Shown: positions 15,185 through 24,183, counted from the stretch's first letter. The stretch is 35,798 nt of DNA from Magnetococcales bacterium (GCA_002689455.1 NZGE01000014.1:1-35798), one strand, 5' to 3'. Notes: generated from the letters alone by a model not told the origin. Made by a program: numbers and translations.

Positions 15185-15588
15185 TTTTTCTCCTGCGTTT
15201 GTGTCTTGTTGGTGAAGGTTATTTCAAGTTTTGCAGTATCCATTATGTATCCACTGTTATCAAAGCCTTGTTGGATATGTACTGTAACTTGAAAATTTTT
15301 ATCCTTGAGTTCTTCATGGTTGAACTTTTCTTGCGCGTAAATCACTAGCCTTTCAATATACCATTCCTCGGTATGGCTTAAATGGAAGTTCACTGCAATG
15401 TGTGTCTCAATGCTTTGTTCTTTTGCTTTTTTGTGAAGTTCTTTTTTAAAGCCTTTAACTATGGCATTGTAATCATGTTCTAGGCGTTTTTGAGTTTCTG
15501 GTTCATGCATTTCCGTGTATTCGTCATATGCATTCTCAATATCTGGGTTAAAGGTTTCTTTGAACCAGTTAATGATTTTTTCTTTCAT
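15181..15588 (-). CDS. Small charged protein of unknown function (135 aa)
   Basis: Unrecognised family. The product is rich in Glu, Lys and His with helical segments (MKEKIINWFKETFNPDIENAYDEY, in two parts) and alternating strands later (ETHIAVNFHLSHTEEWYIERL; NFQVTVHIQQGF). I chose ATG 15588 because TATGAGGT sits 7 nt upstream. The frame extends to 15654 but has no ribosome site there. It is the first gene of a two-gene unit with the 89-aa gene and is divergent from the S10 ribosomal operon, sharing the intergenic region 15589-16040. Confidence 0.65.
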   Translation of the reverse strand: MKEKIINWFKETFNPDIENAYDEYTEMHEPETQKRLEHDYNAIVKGFKKELHKKAKEQSIETHIAVNFHLSHTEEWYIERLVIYAQEKFNHEELKDKNFQVTVHIQQGFDNSGYIMDTAKLEITFTNKTQTQEKK

Positions 15589-15786
15589 GGGGGTTACCTC
15601 ATACAAAAAGGGGGAAAAGGGAATGGGTGTGAATTTATGGTTAGTATAATGCATTTTAAATTGTATTCAAGGGTAAATCGTTTTTCGCTGTTTATGGCTG
15701 TAAAAATGAATTTATTTTTAAAAATATGACTCTGTATACAGTGAATTCCATCTTATTTAAAAATAATGTAAAAATGCCGAAAAAAT

Positions 15787-15828
15787 ATGCATTTAACCCT
15801 TGCCAAGGGGGTGGGGGTCTGTTATAAA
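15787..15828 (+). promoter_or_regulatory. Predicted promoter of the S10 ribosomal protein operon
   Basis: TTGCCA (15800-15805), 17-nt spacer, TATAAA (15823-15828). It is preceded by the box ATGCATTTAACCCTTGC (15787-15803), which recurs with one difference upstream of rpsH (24576-24592), and by an A-rich stretch like an UP element. Confidence 0.7.
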
Positions 15829-15834
15829 CGGGCA

Positions 15835-16040
15835 GAATTTCAGCGGAAGGCTGTCTTTTTTGTACAGCTAGGTATTGAAATTCGATGGAGAATTGCTACA
15901 TCTTTGCAGGTAATTGCAGGCAATGATGTTGCAATATAAAGATGAACCGGGAGCCTCTAGGCTTAGGTGAATGCCGTGAAATAATTCTTTTGTGCATTCC
16001 CTATTTAATAGTCTACGCTCGTAAAGAGGTATAAATTGTT
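15835..16040 (+). promoter_or_regulatory. Structured 5' leader of the S10 operon
   Basis: About 205 nt between the predicted promoter and rpsJ hold no ORF but four successive inverted repeats. GAATTTC/GAAATTC (15835-15883) encloses GCTGT/ACAGC. CATCTTT/AAAGATG (15899-15944) encloses ATTGCA/TGCAAT. GAGCC/GGCTT is at 15951-15964 and GAATGC/GCATTC at 15969-15999. A structured leader is where E. coli L4 represses its S10 operon; a similar autogenous role here is an inference. Confidence 0.55.
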
Positions 16041-16355
16041 ATGGATCAAGTGACCCAAAACATTAAGATTCGCCTAAAAGCGTACGATCACAATACATTA
16101 GACAAGTCTACAGCGGAAATCGTTGAGACAGCTAAGCGTACTGGTGCTTCTGTACGTGGGCCAATCCCACTTCCAACTAAGTTTGAGAAGTTCACAGTAT
16201 TACGTAGCCCTCACGTGAACAAAAAATCACGTGAACAATTTGAAATGCGCACACACAAGCGTCTACTTGAGTTGGTTGACCCAACTGCACAAACTGTAGA
16301 AGCGTTGATGAAGCTAGACCTAGCTTCTGGTGTTGACGTGCAAATTAAGTTGTAA
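16041..16355 (+). CDS. rpsJ: Small ribosomal subunit protein uS10
   Basis: 30S head protein, also the partner of NusB in transcription antitermination. The 104-aa sequence includes the family blocks [40 protein letters not shown] and [15 protein letters not shown]. It is the first gene of the S10 operon and follows the long structured leader. The upstream AAAGAGGT is the probable ribosome site. No rpsL-rpsG-fusA-tuf genes precede it here. Confidence 0.97.
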   Translation: MDQVTQNIKIRLKAYDHNTLDKSTAEIVETAKRTGASVRGPIPLPTKFEKFTVLRSPHVNKKSREQFEMRTHKRLLELVDPTAQTVEALMKLDLASGVDVQIKL

Positions 16356-16366
16356 GGAGTATGATA

Positions 16367-17107
16367 ATGCGTACTGGACTTATAGCAAAAAAAGTTGGCA
16401 TGACTCGCGTTTTCAACGATGAAGGTCGTCACGTTCCTGTGACTGTACTTTCAGTAGAGAACTGCCAAGTCACTCAAAAGAAAACAGTTGAAACTGATGG
16501 TTACAACGCTGTGCAAATTGGTATGGGTGAGAAAAAAGCTTCTCGCACAAACAAGCCTTTAACAGGTCACTTTGCAAAAGCTGGTGTTGAGCCAAAGCAG
16601 TATGTTGCTGAATTCCGTGTAGACGAAGATCAATTACTGGATAACGGTGTTGAACTTCTTGCAAACCACTTCCTACCAGGTCAACTTGTTGACGTGACAG
16701 GTGTAACAATCGGTAAAGGTTTTGCCGGTGCTATGAAGCGTCACAACTTCGGTGGTCTACGTGCATCTCACGGTGTATCAATCTCTCACCGTTCACACGG
16801 TTCTACAGGTCAATGTCAAGAACCTGGCCGTGTATTCAAAGGTAAGAAAATGGCTGGTCACATGGGTGACAAACAGCGTACACAACAAAATCTTGAAATT
16901 GTTCGTGTAGACGCTGAAGCTGGTCTTATCTTGGTTAAAGGTTCTGTTCCAGGTTCTAAGGGTAAAGTTGTTACTCTTAAAGACTCTGTGAAAGTATCAG
17001 GCCCAGACCTAGGTGCGATTGAATCCGCTAAAGCTGAATTTTTAGCAGCTAAAAACGGTGGTAACAAAACAGAAGCAGCAGCTGAAACAGCTGAAGCACA
17101 GTCTTAA
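16367..17107 (+). CDS. rplC: Large ribosomal subunit protein uL3
   Basis: 50S assembly-initiating protein close to the peptidyl transferase centre. The 246-aa product starts [16 protein letters not shown] and contains the central loop [20 protein letters not shown] followed by [20 protein letters not shown]. The C terminus carries a low-complexity extension ([14 protein letters not shown]), making it longer than the E. coli protein (~209 aa). I chose the ATG at 16367, 7 nt after AAGGAG (16354-16359); the in-frame ATG at 16361 is only 1 nt from that Shine-Dalgarno. Confidence 0.96.
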   Translation: MRTGLIAKKVGMTRVFNDEGRHVPVTVLSVENCQVTQKKTVETDGYNAVQIGMGEKKASRTNKPLTGHFAKAGVEPKQYVAEFRVDEDQLLDNGVELLANHFLPGQLVDVTGVTIGKGFAGAMKRHNFGGLRASHGVSISHRSHGSTGQCQEPGRVFKGKKMAGHMGDKQRTQQNLEIVRVDAEAGLILVKGSVPGSKGKVVTLKDSVKVSGPDLGAIESAKAEFLAAKNGGNKTEAAAETAEAQS

Positions 17108-17128
17108 GAAAATTGAGGGAATTATAAA

Positions 17129-17767
17129 ATGAAACTTGATGTAATTACATTAGATGGCAAAAAAGATGGTTCTGTAGAACTATCTAAAGACATCTTTGGC
17201 CTCGAAGTTCGTAAGGACCTGCTTCAACGTGCTGTTCTTTGGCAGCAAGCACGCTGGCGTGCAGGTACAGCTTCGACTCTAGGCCGTAGCGATGTGAGCT
17301 TCTCTAAGAAGAAAGTCGTTCGTCAGAAAGGTTCTGGCGGTGCGCGTCACGGTGCTAAAAGCTCTAACATCTTCCGTAAAGGTGGTGTAGTGTTTGGTCC
17401 AACTCCACGTTCTTTCGCATTTGATATGCCGAAAAAAGTTCGTGCGTTGGCTCTTAAAACAGCACTAAGTGCTAAAGTAGCATCTGGCGATGTTGTTGTT
17501 CTTAAAGACGCAACAGCAAAAACTCACAAAACTAAAGATATGGCAGCAGCATTGACTAAGTTAGATCTTACATCTGCTTTGTTCGTAGTTGATTCAGTTG
17601 ATGAAAACTTCGATAAAGCAACACGTAACATCCCACATGTAAATGTTGTTCCAACTGAAGGCGTGAACGTTTTCAACATTCTAAAAGCGAAAAAGTTAGT
17701 AATGACTCAAAACGCTATTTCAATGGTTGAAGCTTCATTAAACCGCCGCAGTGGTAAGGAGGCGTAA
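17129..17767 (+). CDS. rplD: Large ribosomal subunit protein uL4
   Basis: 50S protein lining the exit tunnel. In E. coli it also represses the S10 operon through the leader. The 212-aa sequence has the tunnel-loop signature VVRQKGSGGARHGAKSSNIF followed by GGVVFGPTPRSF, and the C-terminal NVFNILKAKKLVMT helix. It is 21 nt after rplC with GAGGGA as ribosome site. It is a candidate autoregulator given the structured leader before rpsJ, but that is unproven. Confidence 0.96.
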   Translation: MKLDVITLDGKKDGSVELSKDIFGLEVRKDLLQRAVLWQQARWRAGTASTLGRSDVSFSKKKVVRQKGSGGARHGAKSSNIFRKGGVVFGPTPRSFAFDMPKKVRALALKTALSAKVASGDVVVLKDATAKTHKTKDMAAALTKLDLTSALFVVDSVDENFDKATRNIPHVNVVPTEGVNVFNILKAKKLVMTQNAISMVEASLNRRSGKEA

Positions 17768-17769
17768 TC

Positions 17770-18072
17770 ATGGCAAATAAAGCAACAGAACGTATGTACC
17801 AAATACTTGTTAAACCTGTTATTACAGAAAAAACAAGTCAAGTTGCTGAAAACAACGTGTTAACTTTCCAAGTTGCAGCTGACTCTAACAAAACAGAGAT
17901 CAAACAAGCTGTTGAAACACTTTACGGTGTTAAAGTGGAACGTGTAAACACACTTGTTCAGCAAGGTAAAACAAAACGTTTCAGAGGTCACCTTGGCCGC
18001 CGTAGCGACGTAAAAAAAGCTATGGTTAAGTTAGCAGATGGGCACAACATTGATGTGTCAGCTGGCGTTTAA
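17770..18072 (+). CDS. rplW: Large ribosomal subunit protein uL23
   Basis: 50S protein at the tunnel exit that docks trigger factor and SRP. The 100-aa product contains the N-terminal LVKPVITEKTSQVAENN and the hallmark KTEIKQAVETLYGVKVERVNT. It starts 2 nt after the rplD stop with AAGGAGG (17756-17762) inside rplD, so translation is coupled. Confidence 0.96.
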   Translation: MANKATERMYQILVKPVITEKTSQVAENNVLTFQVAADSNKTEIKQAVETLYGVKVERVNTLVQQGKTKRFRGHLGRRSDVKKAMVKLADGHNIDVSAGV

Positions 18073-18094
18073 TTTTGAGTGAAAGTAGAGAAAT

Positions 18095-18928
18095 ATGGCA
18101 TTAGTAACATATAAACCGACCTCACCAAGCCGTCGCCAACTGGTTACAGTTGACCGCAGCGAGCTTCACAAGGGAGGTCCTGAAAAAACACTTGTGGCAC
18201 CACTGAAAAAATCTGGTGGTCGTAACAACACTGGTCGCATTACGGTGCGTCACATTGGTGGTGGTCACAAACGTAAATACCGTGTAATCGACTTTAAGCG
18301 TAACAAACAAGACGTTTGGGCAGAAGTTATTCATTTAGAATACGATCCAAACCGTACAGCATTTATCGCACTTGTTCAGTATGAAGATGGCGAAAAAGCT
18401 TACGTACTTGCTCCACAACGCTTAAAAGCAGGCGATAAAATTATCGCTGGTTCAAAAGCGGACATTTTACCTGGTAACGCTCTTCCTTTGAAGAACATTC
18501 CAGTAGGTACAATTGTTCACAACATTGAACTTAAGCCTGGTAAAGGTGGTCAGATTGCACGTAGCGCAGGTGCTTACGCACAGCTTATCGGTAAAGATGC
18601 AGGCTACGTAATGGTACGTCTTGCTTCTGGTGAGCAACGTAAAATCTTAGAAACTTGCATGGCAACAATTGGCGCGGTATCAAACCAAGACCACTCTAAC
18701 GAGAACCTTGGTAAAGCTGGTCGCGTACGCTGGAAAGGTGTTAAACCTACAGTACGTGGTGTAGCTATGAACCCTGTTGATCACCCACACGGTGGTGGTG
18801 AAGGACGCACATCTGGTGGTCGTCACCCTGTATCACCATGGGGTATGCCAACAAAAGGTAAGCGTACACGTCAACCTAAGAAGGCTTCGAACAAGCTAAT
18901 CGTTCGCCGCCGTTATGCTAACAAGTAA
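18095..18928 (+). CDS. rplB: Large ribosomal subunit protein uL2
   Basis: The most conserved 50S protein, needed for subunit joining and peptidyl transfer. At 277 aa it has standard length. Signatures are [19 protein letters not shown] near the start, [17 protein letters not shown], and the catalytic-centre loop [19 protein letters not shown] with its conserved His. The basic C-terminal tail ([17 protein letters not shown]) is intact. It is the fifth gene of the S10 operon. Confidence 0.97.
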   Translation: MALVTYKPTSPSRRQLVTVDRSELHKGGPEKTLVAPLKKSGGRNNTGRITVRHIGGGHKRKYRVIDFKRNKQDVWAEVIHLEYDPNRTAFIALVQYEDGEKAYVLAPQRLKAGDKIIAGSKADILPGNALPLKNIPVGTIVHNIELKPGKGGQIARSAGAYAQLIGKDAGYVMVRLASGEQRKILETCMATIGAVSNQDHSNENLGKAGRVRWKGVKPTVRGVAMNPVDHPHGGGEGRTSGGRHPVSPWGMPTKGKRTRQPKKASNKLIVRRRYANK

Positions 18929-18941
18929 GGAGATCTGAGAT

Positions 18942-19217
18942 ATGCCTCGTTCAATTAAAAAGGGTCCATTCGTAGATCACCACCTTGAAGCTAAGGTGAT
19001 GGCCCAATTTGATAGCCCTCGTAAGAAGGTTATTAAAACGTGGTCTCGTCGCAGCATGATCATGCCTGAATTTGTAGGCTACACATTTGCTGTACACAAT
19101 GGGAACAAGTTCATTCCAGTCCTTGTGACGGAGAACATGGTAGGACATAAACTTGGCGAATTTGCTCCAACTCGTACGCATACAGCGTTCGGTGCGGACA
19201 AAAAAGCTAAGAAATAG
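18942..19217 (+). CDS. rpsS: Small ribosomal subunit protein uS19
   Basis: 30S head protein contacting uS13 at the subunit interface. The 91-aa sequence opens [18 protein letters not shown] and includes [26 protein letters not shown] in two adjoining parts and [21 protein letters not shown] precedes the ATG, 13 nt after rplB. Confidence 0.97.
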   Translation: MPRSIKKGPFVDHHLEAKVMAQFDSPRKKVIKTWSRRSMIMPEFVGYTFAVHNGNKFIPVLVTENMVGHKLGEFAPTRTHTAFGADKKAKK

Positions 19218-19233
19218 TTAAGGAGATAAAACT

Positions 19234-19629
19234 ATGGCAAAAGCTAAACAGCCACGTCGTCTTGCAGACAACGAAGCTCAAGCGTTTCTAAAGTCCTGCA
19301 AATCTAGCGCGCAGAAAGCACGCTTGGTTTTAGACATGATCCGTGGCAAGAAAGTGGAATCAGCTCTTGCAGATCTAACTTTCTCTAAAAAAGCCATTTC
19401 AGTAGAAGTGAAAAAGCTTTTAGAGAGTGCGATTGCAAACGCTGAAAACAACCATGACCTAAATGTAGACAACTTATACGTAAAAGACGCTCGCGCTGAT
19501 AAGAGCTTCGTAATGAAGCGCTGGAGAGCACGTGCTCGTGGTCGCGTAGGTAAACTTCTAAAACCTCGTTGCCACATTACTCTTGTTGTTGCTGAAAAGA
19601 TTAACGAACAAAGTAAGGATGCTGCATAA
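19234..19629 (+). CDS. rplV: Large ribosomal subunit protein uL22
   Basis: 50S tunnel-constriction protein. The core [20 protein letters not shown] and [20 protein letters not shown] are present, and the loop end [20 protein letters not shown] matches the family. At 131 aa it is longer than E. coli (110 aa), with a C-terminal [14 protein letters not shown] tail. AAGGAGA sets the start; its stop codon TAA shares an A with the rpsC ATG. Confidence 0.96.
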   Translation: MAKAKQPRRLADNEAQAFLKSCKSSAQKARLVLDMIRGKKVESALADLTFSKKAISVEVKKLLESAIANAENNHDLNVDNLYVKDARADKSFVMKRWRARARGRVGKLLKPRCHITLVVAEKINEQSKDAA

Positions 19630-20282
19630 TGGGTCAGAAAGTAAATCCAATTGGTTTGCGCTTAGGTATTAACCGTACATGGGATTCTTCATGGTACGCA
19701 GAAGATGACTACGCAAGCCTGTTAAAAGAAGATTTCGACATTCGTAAGTACTTGAAAAAAGAACTTAAAAATGCTGGTATCTCTAAAATTGTTATCGAGC
19801 GTCCTGCTAAGATCTGTCGTGTGTTCATCCACACAGCACGTCCTGGTGTGATCATCGGTAAAAAAGGCGCAGACATTGAAACACTACGTCAGAAATTGAT
19901 GAAAATCTCTTCTTCTGAAGTATTTGTGAACATTGTTGAAGTACGCAAGCCAGATACTAACGCTCAGCTTATTGCAGAAAACATCTGCTCTCAGCTAGAA
20001 CGTCGTGTGGCTTACCGTCGTGCTATGAAGCGTGCAGTTCAAAACGCTATGATGAACGGTGCTAAAGGTATCCGTATCAACTGTGGCGGTCGTTTGAACG
20101 GTGCAGAGATTGCTCGTACAGAGTGGTACTTGGAAGGTTCTTTACCTCTTCACACTCTACGTGCAGATATTGACTACGGCTTTGCAGAAGCATTGACTAC
20201 TTACGGTATCCTAGGCGTTAAAGTTTGGGTTAACCACGGTGAGAAGCATGGTGTTGAAGCAAACGTGCAGAATAAAAAATAA
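19629..20282 (+). CDS. rpsC: Small ribosomal subunit protein uS3
   Basis: 30S protein at the mRNA entry channel. The 217-aa product begins [20 protein letters not shown] and has the KH-domain GxxG loop in [18 protein letters not shown], then the C-terminal domain with [18 protein letters not shown]. Start overlaps the rplV stop by one base. A 53-nt gap, long for this operon, follows before rplP. Confidence 0.97.
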   Translation: MGQKVNPIGLRLGINRTWDSSWYAEDDYASLLKEDFDIRKYLKKELKNAGISKIVIERPAKICRVFIHTARPGVIIGKKGADIETLRQKLMKISSSEVFVNIVEVRKPDTNAQLIAENICSQLERRVAYRRAMKRAVQNAMMNGAKGIRINCGGRLNGAEIARTEWYLEGSLPLHTLRADIDYGFAEALTTYGILGVKVWVNHGEKHGVEANVQNKK

Positions 20283-20335
20283 GTTTTCTTTGAATTTATT
20301 TTCGAAGATAACTTGAAAATTGGAGAATAGTAACT

Positions 20336-20749
20336 ATGTTGCAACCTAAGAGAATGAAGTTCCGTAAGGCGCACAAAGGTCGCATTCACGGTAAAGCTAA
20401 AGGTGGTTTTACTTTGAACTTTGGTGATTTTGGTCTTAAGGCACTTGAACCAGCACGTATTACGTCTCGTCAAATCGAGGCTGCACGTCGCGCAATGACA
20501 CGTAAGATCGCTCGTGGCGGTCGCGTTTGGATTCGTATTTTCCCAGACGTTCCTGTGTCAGGCAAGCCGGCTGAAGTACGTATGGGTAAAGGTAAAGGTT
20601 CCACAGAATATTATGTGGCTAAAGTAAAACCAGGTCGTATCATGTACGAAATGACAGGTGTTGATGAAGAACTTGCTCGCGAAGCTATGCGCTTAGCAGC
20701 AATGAAACTTCCTGTTAAAACTCGTTTCGTGACACGTACACACTTCTAA
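20336..20749 (+). CDS. rplP: Large ribosomal subunit protein uL16
   Basis: 50S protein at the central protuberance near the A-site tRNA. The 137-aa sequence starts [16 protein letters not shown] and has [21 protein letters not shown] and [20 protein letters not shown], all canonical. Ribosome site TTGGAGAAT precedes the ATG. The rpmC gene follows after 15 nt. Confidence 0.97.
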   Translation: MLQPKRMKFRKAHKGRIHGKAKGGFTLNFGDFGLKALEPARITSRQIEAARRAMTRKIARGGRVWIRIFPDVPVSGKPAEVRMGKGKGSTEYYVAKVKPGRIMYEMTGVDEELAREAMRLAAMKLPVKTRFVTRTHF

Positions 20750-20764
20750 GGAGAGGATGAACTG

Positions 20765-20965
20765 ATGGATAACAAAGAGATCAAGGCTCTTAAAGATACA
20801 CAGCTTAAAGAACAGCTGATGGAGCTTCGCAAAGAGCAAATGAATCTTCGCTTCCAGAAAGCGACAGGCCAGATGGAAAATCCAAACCGCTGGCGTGAAG
20901 TACGCAAGAATATTGCACAACTAAAGACTGAAGAAACTGCTCGCGCAGCTTCTTCAGCTAACTAA
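20765..20965 (+). CDS. rpmC: Large ribosomal subunit protein uL29
   Basis: Two-helix 50S protein near the tunnel exit, adjacent to uL23. The 66-aa product has [20 protein letters not shown] and the hallmark [27 protein letters not shown] lies upstream of the ATG. Position between rplP and rpsQ is standard. Confidence 0.95.
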   Translation: MDNKEIKALKDTQLKEQLMELRKEQMNLRFQKATGQMENPNRWREVRKNIAQLKTEETARAASSAN

Positions 20966-20982
20966 GGAAAGGTACCCAAATA

Positions 20983-21234
20983 ATGCCAAAACGCGTATTA
21001 CAAGGTACAGTAGTCAGCAATAAAGCTGACAAGACTGTGGTTGTGAAAGTTGAAAGAACTTTCAAACATCCGCTGTACGGAAAAACGATCCGTATGAGTA
21101 AGAAGTATCACGCTCATGATGAAGCGAACACTTGCCAAGAAGGTGATGTGATCTCTATTCGTGAATGTGCACCTTATTCTAAATTAAAACACTTTGAAGT
21201 GCTAAGCGCTGATAGTGCTAAAGGGAGTAAGTAA
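20983..21234 (+). CDS. rpsQ: Small ribosomal subunit protein uS17
   Basis: 30S OB-fold protein binding 16S helix 11. The 83-aa sequence [20 protein letters not shown], then [22 protein letters not shown] and [16 protein letters not shown], is canonical. AAGGAAAGG precedes the start, and rplN begins 2 nt after its stop. Confidence 0.97.
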   Translation: MPKRVLQGTVVSNKADKTVVVKVERTFKHPLYGKTIRMSKKYHAHDEANTCQEGDVISIRECAPYSKLKHFEVLSADSAKGSK

Positions 21235-21236
21235 AG

Positions 21237-21605
21237 ATGATTCAAGTTGAAAGTAGACTAGAAGTTGCTGACAACTCTGGCGCTAAAAGCGTTATGTGTA
21301 TTAAAGTGCTTGGTGGTTCTAAGCGCCGTTACGCATCTGTTGGTGACATCATCACTGTTTCTGTGAAGGATGCTATCCCTCGCGGTAAGGTGAAAAAAGG
21401 TGAAGTTGGTCGTGCTGTAATTGTACGTACAGCTAAAGACATTAAGCGTAAAGACGGTACGGTTATCCGTTTCGACAAAAACGCTGCTGTTATGATCGAC
21501 AAGAAAAACGAACCAGTTGGAACACGTATCTTTGGTCCTGTTGCACGTGAATTACGTGCGAAACAGTTCATGAAGATTGTTTCCCTAGCTCCGGAGGTAC
21601 TATAA
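21237..21605 (+). CDS. rplN: Large ribosomal subunit protein uL14
   Basis: 50S protein at the subunit interface. The 122-aa product begins [20 protein letters not shown] and contains [19 protein letters not shown] and ENA-region equivalent [20 protein letters not shown]. It starts 2 nt after rpsQ with GGGAGT as ribosome site. First gene of the spc-type segment, with no promoter visible between the S10 and spc parts. Confidence 0.97.
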   Translation: MIQVESRLEVADNSGAKSVMCIKVLGGSKRRYASVGDIITVSVKDAIPRGKVKKGEVGRAVIVRTAKDIKRKDGTVIRFDKNAAVMIDKKNEPVGTRIFGPVARELRAKQFMKIVSLAPEVL

Positions 21606-21607
21606 TT

Positions 21608-21934
21608 ATGACTCGTTCAATTAACACACCTCTTAAAAAAGGTGATAAAGTTGTTGTTATCACTGGTAAGGACAAAGGTAAAACAGGTGAAGTAACTCAA
21701 GTAATCACTAAAACTGACCGTTTGGTTGTTTCTGGTGTTAACTTGGTGACACGTCATAACAAAGCGTCTATGACTTCAGAGCCTGGTAAAGTTCAAAAGG
21801 AAATGCCAATTCACATGTCAAACGTGATGCTAGCGGATCCAAAAGACGGTAAACCAACACGCGTTGGCTACAAAATGGAAGGCGACAAGAAAGTTCGCTT
21901 TGCAAAACGTAGCGGCGAAGTATTGGCAAGCTAA
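21608..21934 (+). CDS. rplX: Large ribosomal subunit protein uL24
   Basis: 50S assembly-initiator protein with a KOW motif, [20 protein letters not shown]. The 108-aa product also has the conserved [10 protein letters not shown] region and MHxSNVML equivalent ([20 protein letters not shown]). CCGGAGGT upstream, inside the rplN end, gives translational coupling with a 2-nt gap. Confidence 0.96.
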   Translation: MTRSINTPLKKGDKVVVITGKDKGKTGEVTQVITKTDRLVVSGVNLVTRHNKASMTSEPGKVQKEMPIHMSNVMLADPKDGKPTRVGYKMEGDKKVRFAKRSGEVLAS

Positions 21935-21948
21935 GGAAGGAAAAAATC

Positions 21949-22524
21949 ATGACTACTCGTATGAAAAAACTGTACGACGACCAAATTAAGAAGGAACTTC
22001 AAGAAAAGTTTGGTTACAAGAACGTGATGCAACTTCCTAAGTTGGAAAAAATCGTTCTTAACATGGGTGTAGGTAAAGCTACACAGGATAAGAAATTGGT
22101 TGATGGTGCTGTTAAAGACATGACTGCTATTGCTGGTCAAGCTCCAGTTGTGACGAAAGCACGTAAATCAATCGCGGCATTTAAACTACGTGAAGGTATG
22201 CCAATTGGCTGTAAAGTAACTTTACGTGGCGAACGTATGTACGAATTCTTGGATCGTTTGATTACAATCGCGCTACCTCGTGTACGTGACTTTGAAGGTG
22301 TAAGCACTAAATCATTCGATAAGCAAGGTAACTACGCTTTAGGTATTAAAGAGCAGATTATCTTCCCTGAAATCGACTATGATCAAATTGACCAAATCCG
22401 TGGTATGGATATTATTATCTGTACAACAGCAAACACACCTGATGAAGGCCGTGAATTGCTACGTGGATTCGGCATGCCGTTCAAAAAGACTAACGCAGAA
22501 TTGGAGGCGATTGCAAATGGCTAA
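21949..22524 (+). CDS. rplE: Large ribosomal subunit protein uL5
   Basis: 5S rRNA-binding 50S protein. The 191-aa product includes [19 protein letters not shown], the P-site loop [20 protein letters not shown], and [21 protein letters not shown] in two adjoining parts. AAGGAAGGA precedes the start. Its last 8 nt overlap the rpsN start. Confidence 0.97.
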   Translation: MTTRMKKLYDDQIKKELQEKFGYKNVMQLPKLEKIVLNMGVGKATQDKKLVDGAVKDMTAIAGQAPVVTKARKSIAAFKLREGMPIGCKVTLRGERMYEFLDRLITIALPRVRDFEGVSTKSFDKQGNYALGIKEQIIFPEIDYDQIDQIRGMDIIICTTANTPDEGRELLRGFGMPFKKTNAELEAIANG

Positions 22525-22822
22525 GGTAGGATTTGTAAACCGTCAGACAAAGCGTGAACGTATGAGCAATAACGACGCTGCAAAGCGTGCGGAACTTAAA
22601 GCGAAGATCATCAACGAAGAACTTGGCTTTGAAGAACGTATGGAAGCTCGTAACCAGTTGAACAAAATGCGTACAAACGGTTCTAAAATCCGTTTACGTA
22701 ACCGTTGTCAAATTACTGGTCGTCCACGTGGTGTATACCGTAAGTTTGGCCTGTGCCGTATCACTTTCCGTGAAATGGCTTCAGATGGTAAACTTCCAGG
22801 TGTAACCAAGTCTTCTTGGTAA
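22517..22822 (+). CDS. rpsN: Small ribosomal subunit protein uS14 (zinc-independent type)
   Basis: 30S head protein. The 101-aa product [20 protein letters not shown] with [20 protein letters not shown] is the long, zinc-independent form, since the paired CxxC motifs are absent. The frame is open further upstream, but TTGGAGG (22501-22507) places the start at ATG 22517, 8 nt inside rplE. Unusually, it is the last gene of this unit: a strong terminator follows and rpsH is 1.86 kb away. Confidence 0.96.
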   Translation: MAKVGFVNRQTKRERMSNNDAAKRAELKAKIINEELGFEERMEARNQLNKMRTNGSKIRLRNRCQITGRPRGVYRKFGLCRITFREMASDGKLPGVTKSSW

Positions 22823-22838
22823 TCTGAAACGATTTTTT

Positions 22839-22875
22839 AAAAACCCTTTAGCTTTAAGCTGAAGGGTTTTTTTGG
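22839..22875 (+). terminator. Terminator after rpsN, splitting the spc operon
   Basis: AACCCTT pairs with AAGGGTT, with inner AGC/GCT pairing, followed by seven T. It ends the S10-spc transcript at a point where the operon normally continues into rpsH. Confidence 0.9.
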
Positions 22876-22990
22876 TTTTTAAATATCTTCCTTTTTAAAG
22901 GGGTTGAAAATAGTATTCACGGTTATTAAAATTTATTTATTAAGACTTTTTTGTCCGTTTACTTTTTCTTAACCTTTGGAGGTTCAGTTT

Positions 22991-23323
22991 ATGAACTTAC
23001 AAACACTTATACTTCATTATGAATCAATCAAAAACCGCGTTTGTACACCAAACCCTAAAATTATGGCAAAACTGCAAGTTGTTGTGCGTGCAAAAAATGC
23101 TCATCCATGGCAGAAAGCTGTTTCATTTCCACTATTAATGTCTATTGATCCGCTTAATGATCTGGTTTGTGAAAATGGCTGTAATGAAAAATATTGTTTT
23201 TGTGAAAAATTAGAGGAGCTTGTTCATGAAGCTTTAAAAGCTGCAGGTGCTTGTGATGAGCAACATTATGAACCCGAATGCTTTTTTGATGTTGATTATG
23301 ATGGTAAATTTCTAACTGTATAA
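22991..23323 (+). CDS. Small Cys-rich protein of unknown function, paralog family A member 1
   Basis: I do not recognise this family. The 110-aa product starts at ATG 22991, 8 nt after GGAGG (22978-22982); a TTG at 22976 in the same frame overlaps that ribosome site and is rejected. It has ten or so Cys/His residues, with a cluster CENGCNEKYCFCEKL at about 60-74 that could bind a metal. It aligns with the gene at 23767: L..L...Y..IK...C near the N terminus, I(D/N)PL.D(L/M)V in the middle, and GAC.EQH.....F near the C terminus. It lies in the break in the ribosomal operon and shares a transcript with the next gene. Confidence 0.65.
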   Translation: MNLQTLILHYESIKNRVCTPNPKIMAKLQVVVRAKNAHPWQKAVSFPLLMSIDPLNDLVCENGCNEKYCFCEKLEELVHEALKAAGACDEQHYEPECFFDVDYDGKFLTV

Positions 23324-23335
23324 TTGGAGAATATT

Positions 23336-23668
23336 ATGTTTGTTCAAAACATGATTGAAACACGTGAAAGTTTGGCATCCCTGCTTTCAACCCTTCAACC
23401 AAATCAGCGTTTGGTGGCTGAGCTTACTGTATGCACAGAATGCAAACGTGGGCTGTGGGTTTTAAACCCTATGAATGAAGTTGAAGGAGTTCTGTCGCTT
23501 ACTGCAACAGATGACTTTGATTGTGCCTTAGGGCAAACAATTGCTGAACTGTCTGGCCATGGTATGAAAAACTTGGGTGCAAAAGCGTATCAGATGTACT
23601 CGGATGTTAATGACCGCTTTTTCAAGTTTGATTTAACATCTACTTTTCATATTGTAACACTACATTAA
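23336..23668 (+). CDS. Small protein of unknown function, possible paralog family A member 2
   Basis: Unrecognised 110-aa protein. Start ATG 23336 follows TTGGAGA by 6 nt and is 12 nt after the previous stop; a TTG at 23324 overlaps the ribosome site. Features are CTECKRGLWVLNPMNEVEG and a C-terminal half with LGAKAYQMYSDVNDRFFKFDL. The LGA..Y(Q).....FF.F.L pattern and the NP(M/L)..(V) segment resemble the gene at 23767, so it may be a more distant member of the same family; this is weaker than the match between members 1 and 3. It is co-transcribed with member 1 and followed by a terminator. Confidence 0.6.
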   Translation: MFVQNMIETRESLASLLSTLQPNQRLVAELTVCTECKRGLWVLNPMNEVEGVLSLTATDDFDCALGQTIAELSGHGMKNLGAKAYQMYSDVNDRFFKFDLTSTFHIVTLH

Positions 23669-23683
23669 CTTTAAACGGAAAAG

Positions 23684-23710
23684 AAGCCTACCTTGTGGTA
23701 GGCTTTTTTA
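23684..23710 (+). terminator. Terminator after family A members 1 and 2
   Basis: AAGCCTACC pairs with GGTAGGCTT around TTGT, followed by T. Confidence 0.9.
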
Positions 23711-23766
23711 TTTGTTAACATATTCAGGTTCTTACTTTACATTTTATTTTTATAGGAGGCTTTCTT

Positions 23767-24111
23767 ATGACTTTGGAAGCCCTTGACCACGAATATCGAC
23801 AAATTAAGAAATTGGCGTGCCAATCGACAGAATTAAAGTTTATTCAAGTGAATATAAAGGTTGTTGTTTGGAATAAAGGTTACCAAATACCTGGTTTGAA
23901 GCCTGTTGAAATTGAAGAAAAGCTTTATATAAACCCTTTAAAAGATATGGTTCCATCGCCACGATTTAAAGAAGATATTTTTCAGTGGAAACTTGTATTC
24001 TTCACTTTGTTGCATGATTGTGCAGAGCAATTAGGCGCCTGTTATGAACAGCATCAAAATTTCTTCGATTATTTTCACCTGAAAAAGAAGGTGACTTTTA
24101 AGCTTGTATAA
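23767..24111 (+). CDS. Small protein of unknown function, paralog family A member 3
   Basis: 114-aa protein with AGGAGG 7 nt before the ATG. It is paralogous to the gene at 22991: shared L..L...Y..IK...C start, the central strand (VNIKVVVWNKG versus LQVVVRAKN), INPLKDMV versus IDPLNDLV, and LGACYEQHQ versus AGACDEQHY near the end. The Cys cluster of member 1 is replaced by PSPRFKEDIFQWK here, so metal binding is not a family-wide feature. It has its own terminator at 24113. Function unknown; the predicted fold is mixed beta/alpha. Confidence 0.6.
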   Translation: MTLEALDHEYRQIKKLACQSTELKFIQVNIKVVVWNKGYQIPGLKPVEIEEKLYINPLKDMVPSPRFKEDIFQWKLVFFTLLHDCAEQLGACYEQHQNFFDYFHLKKKVTFKLV

Positions 24112-24112
24112 C

Positions 24113-24146
24113 GAAAAAAAACACCCTTTTAAAAAGGGTGTTTTTT
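24113..24146. terminator. Bidirectional terminator between convergent small genes
   Basis: A long hairpin, AACACCCTTTT pairing with AAAAGGGTGTT, flanked by A and T runs on both sides. Confidence 0.9.
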
Positions 24147-24183
24147 AGCGATGTAGGAATGTATAGACTGAAGCTTTTGAATC

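Noticed and set aside
22379-22516. Longer rpsN frame upstream of ATG 22517
   Set aside because: The extension is the out-of-frame reading of rplE; canonical uS14 begins MAK at 22517 with TTGGAGG upstream.
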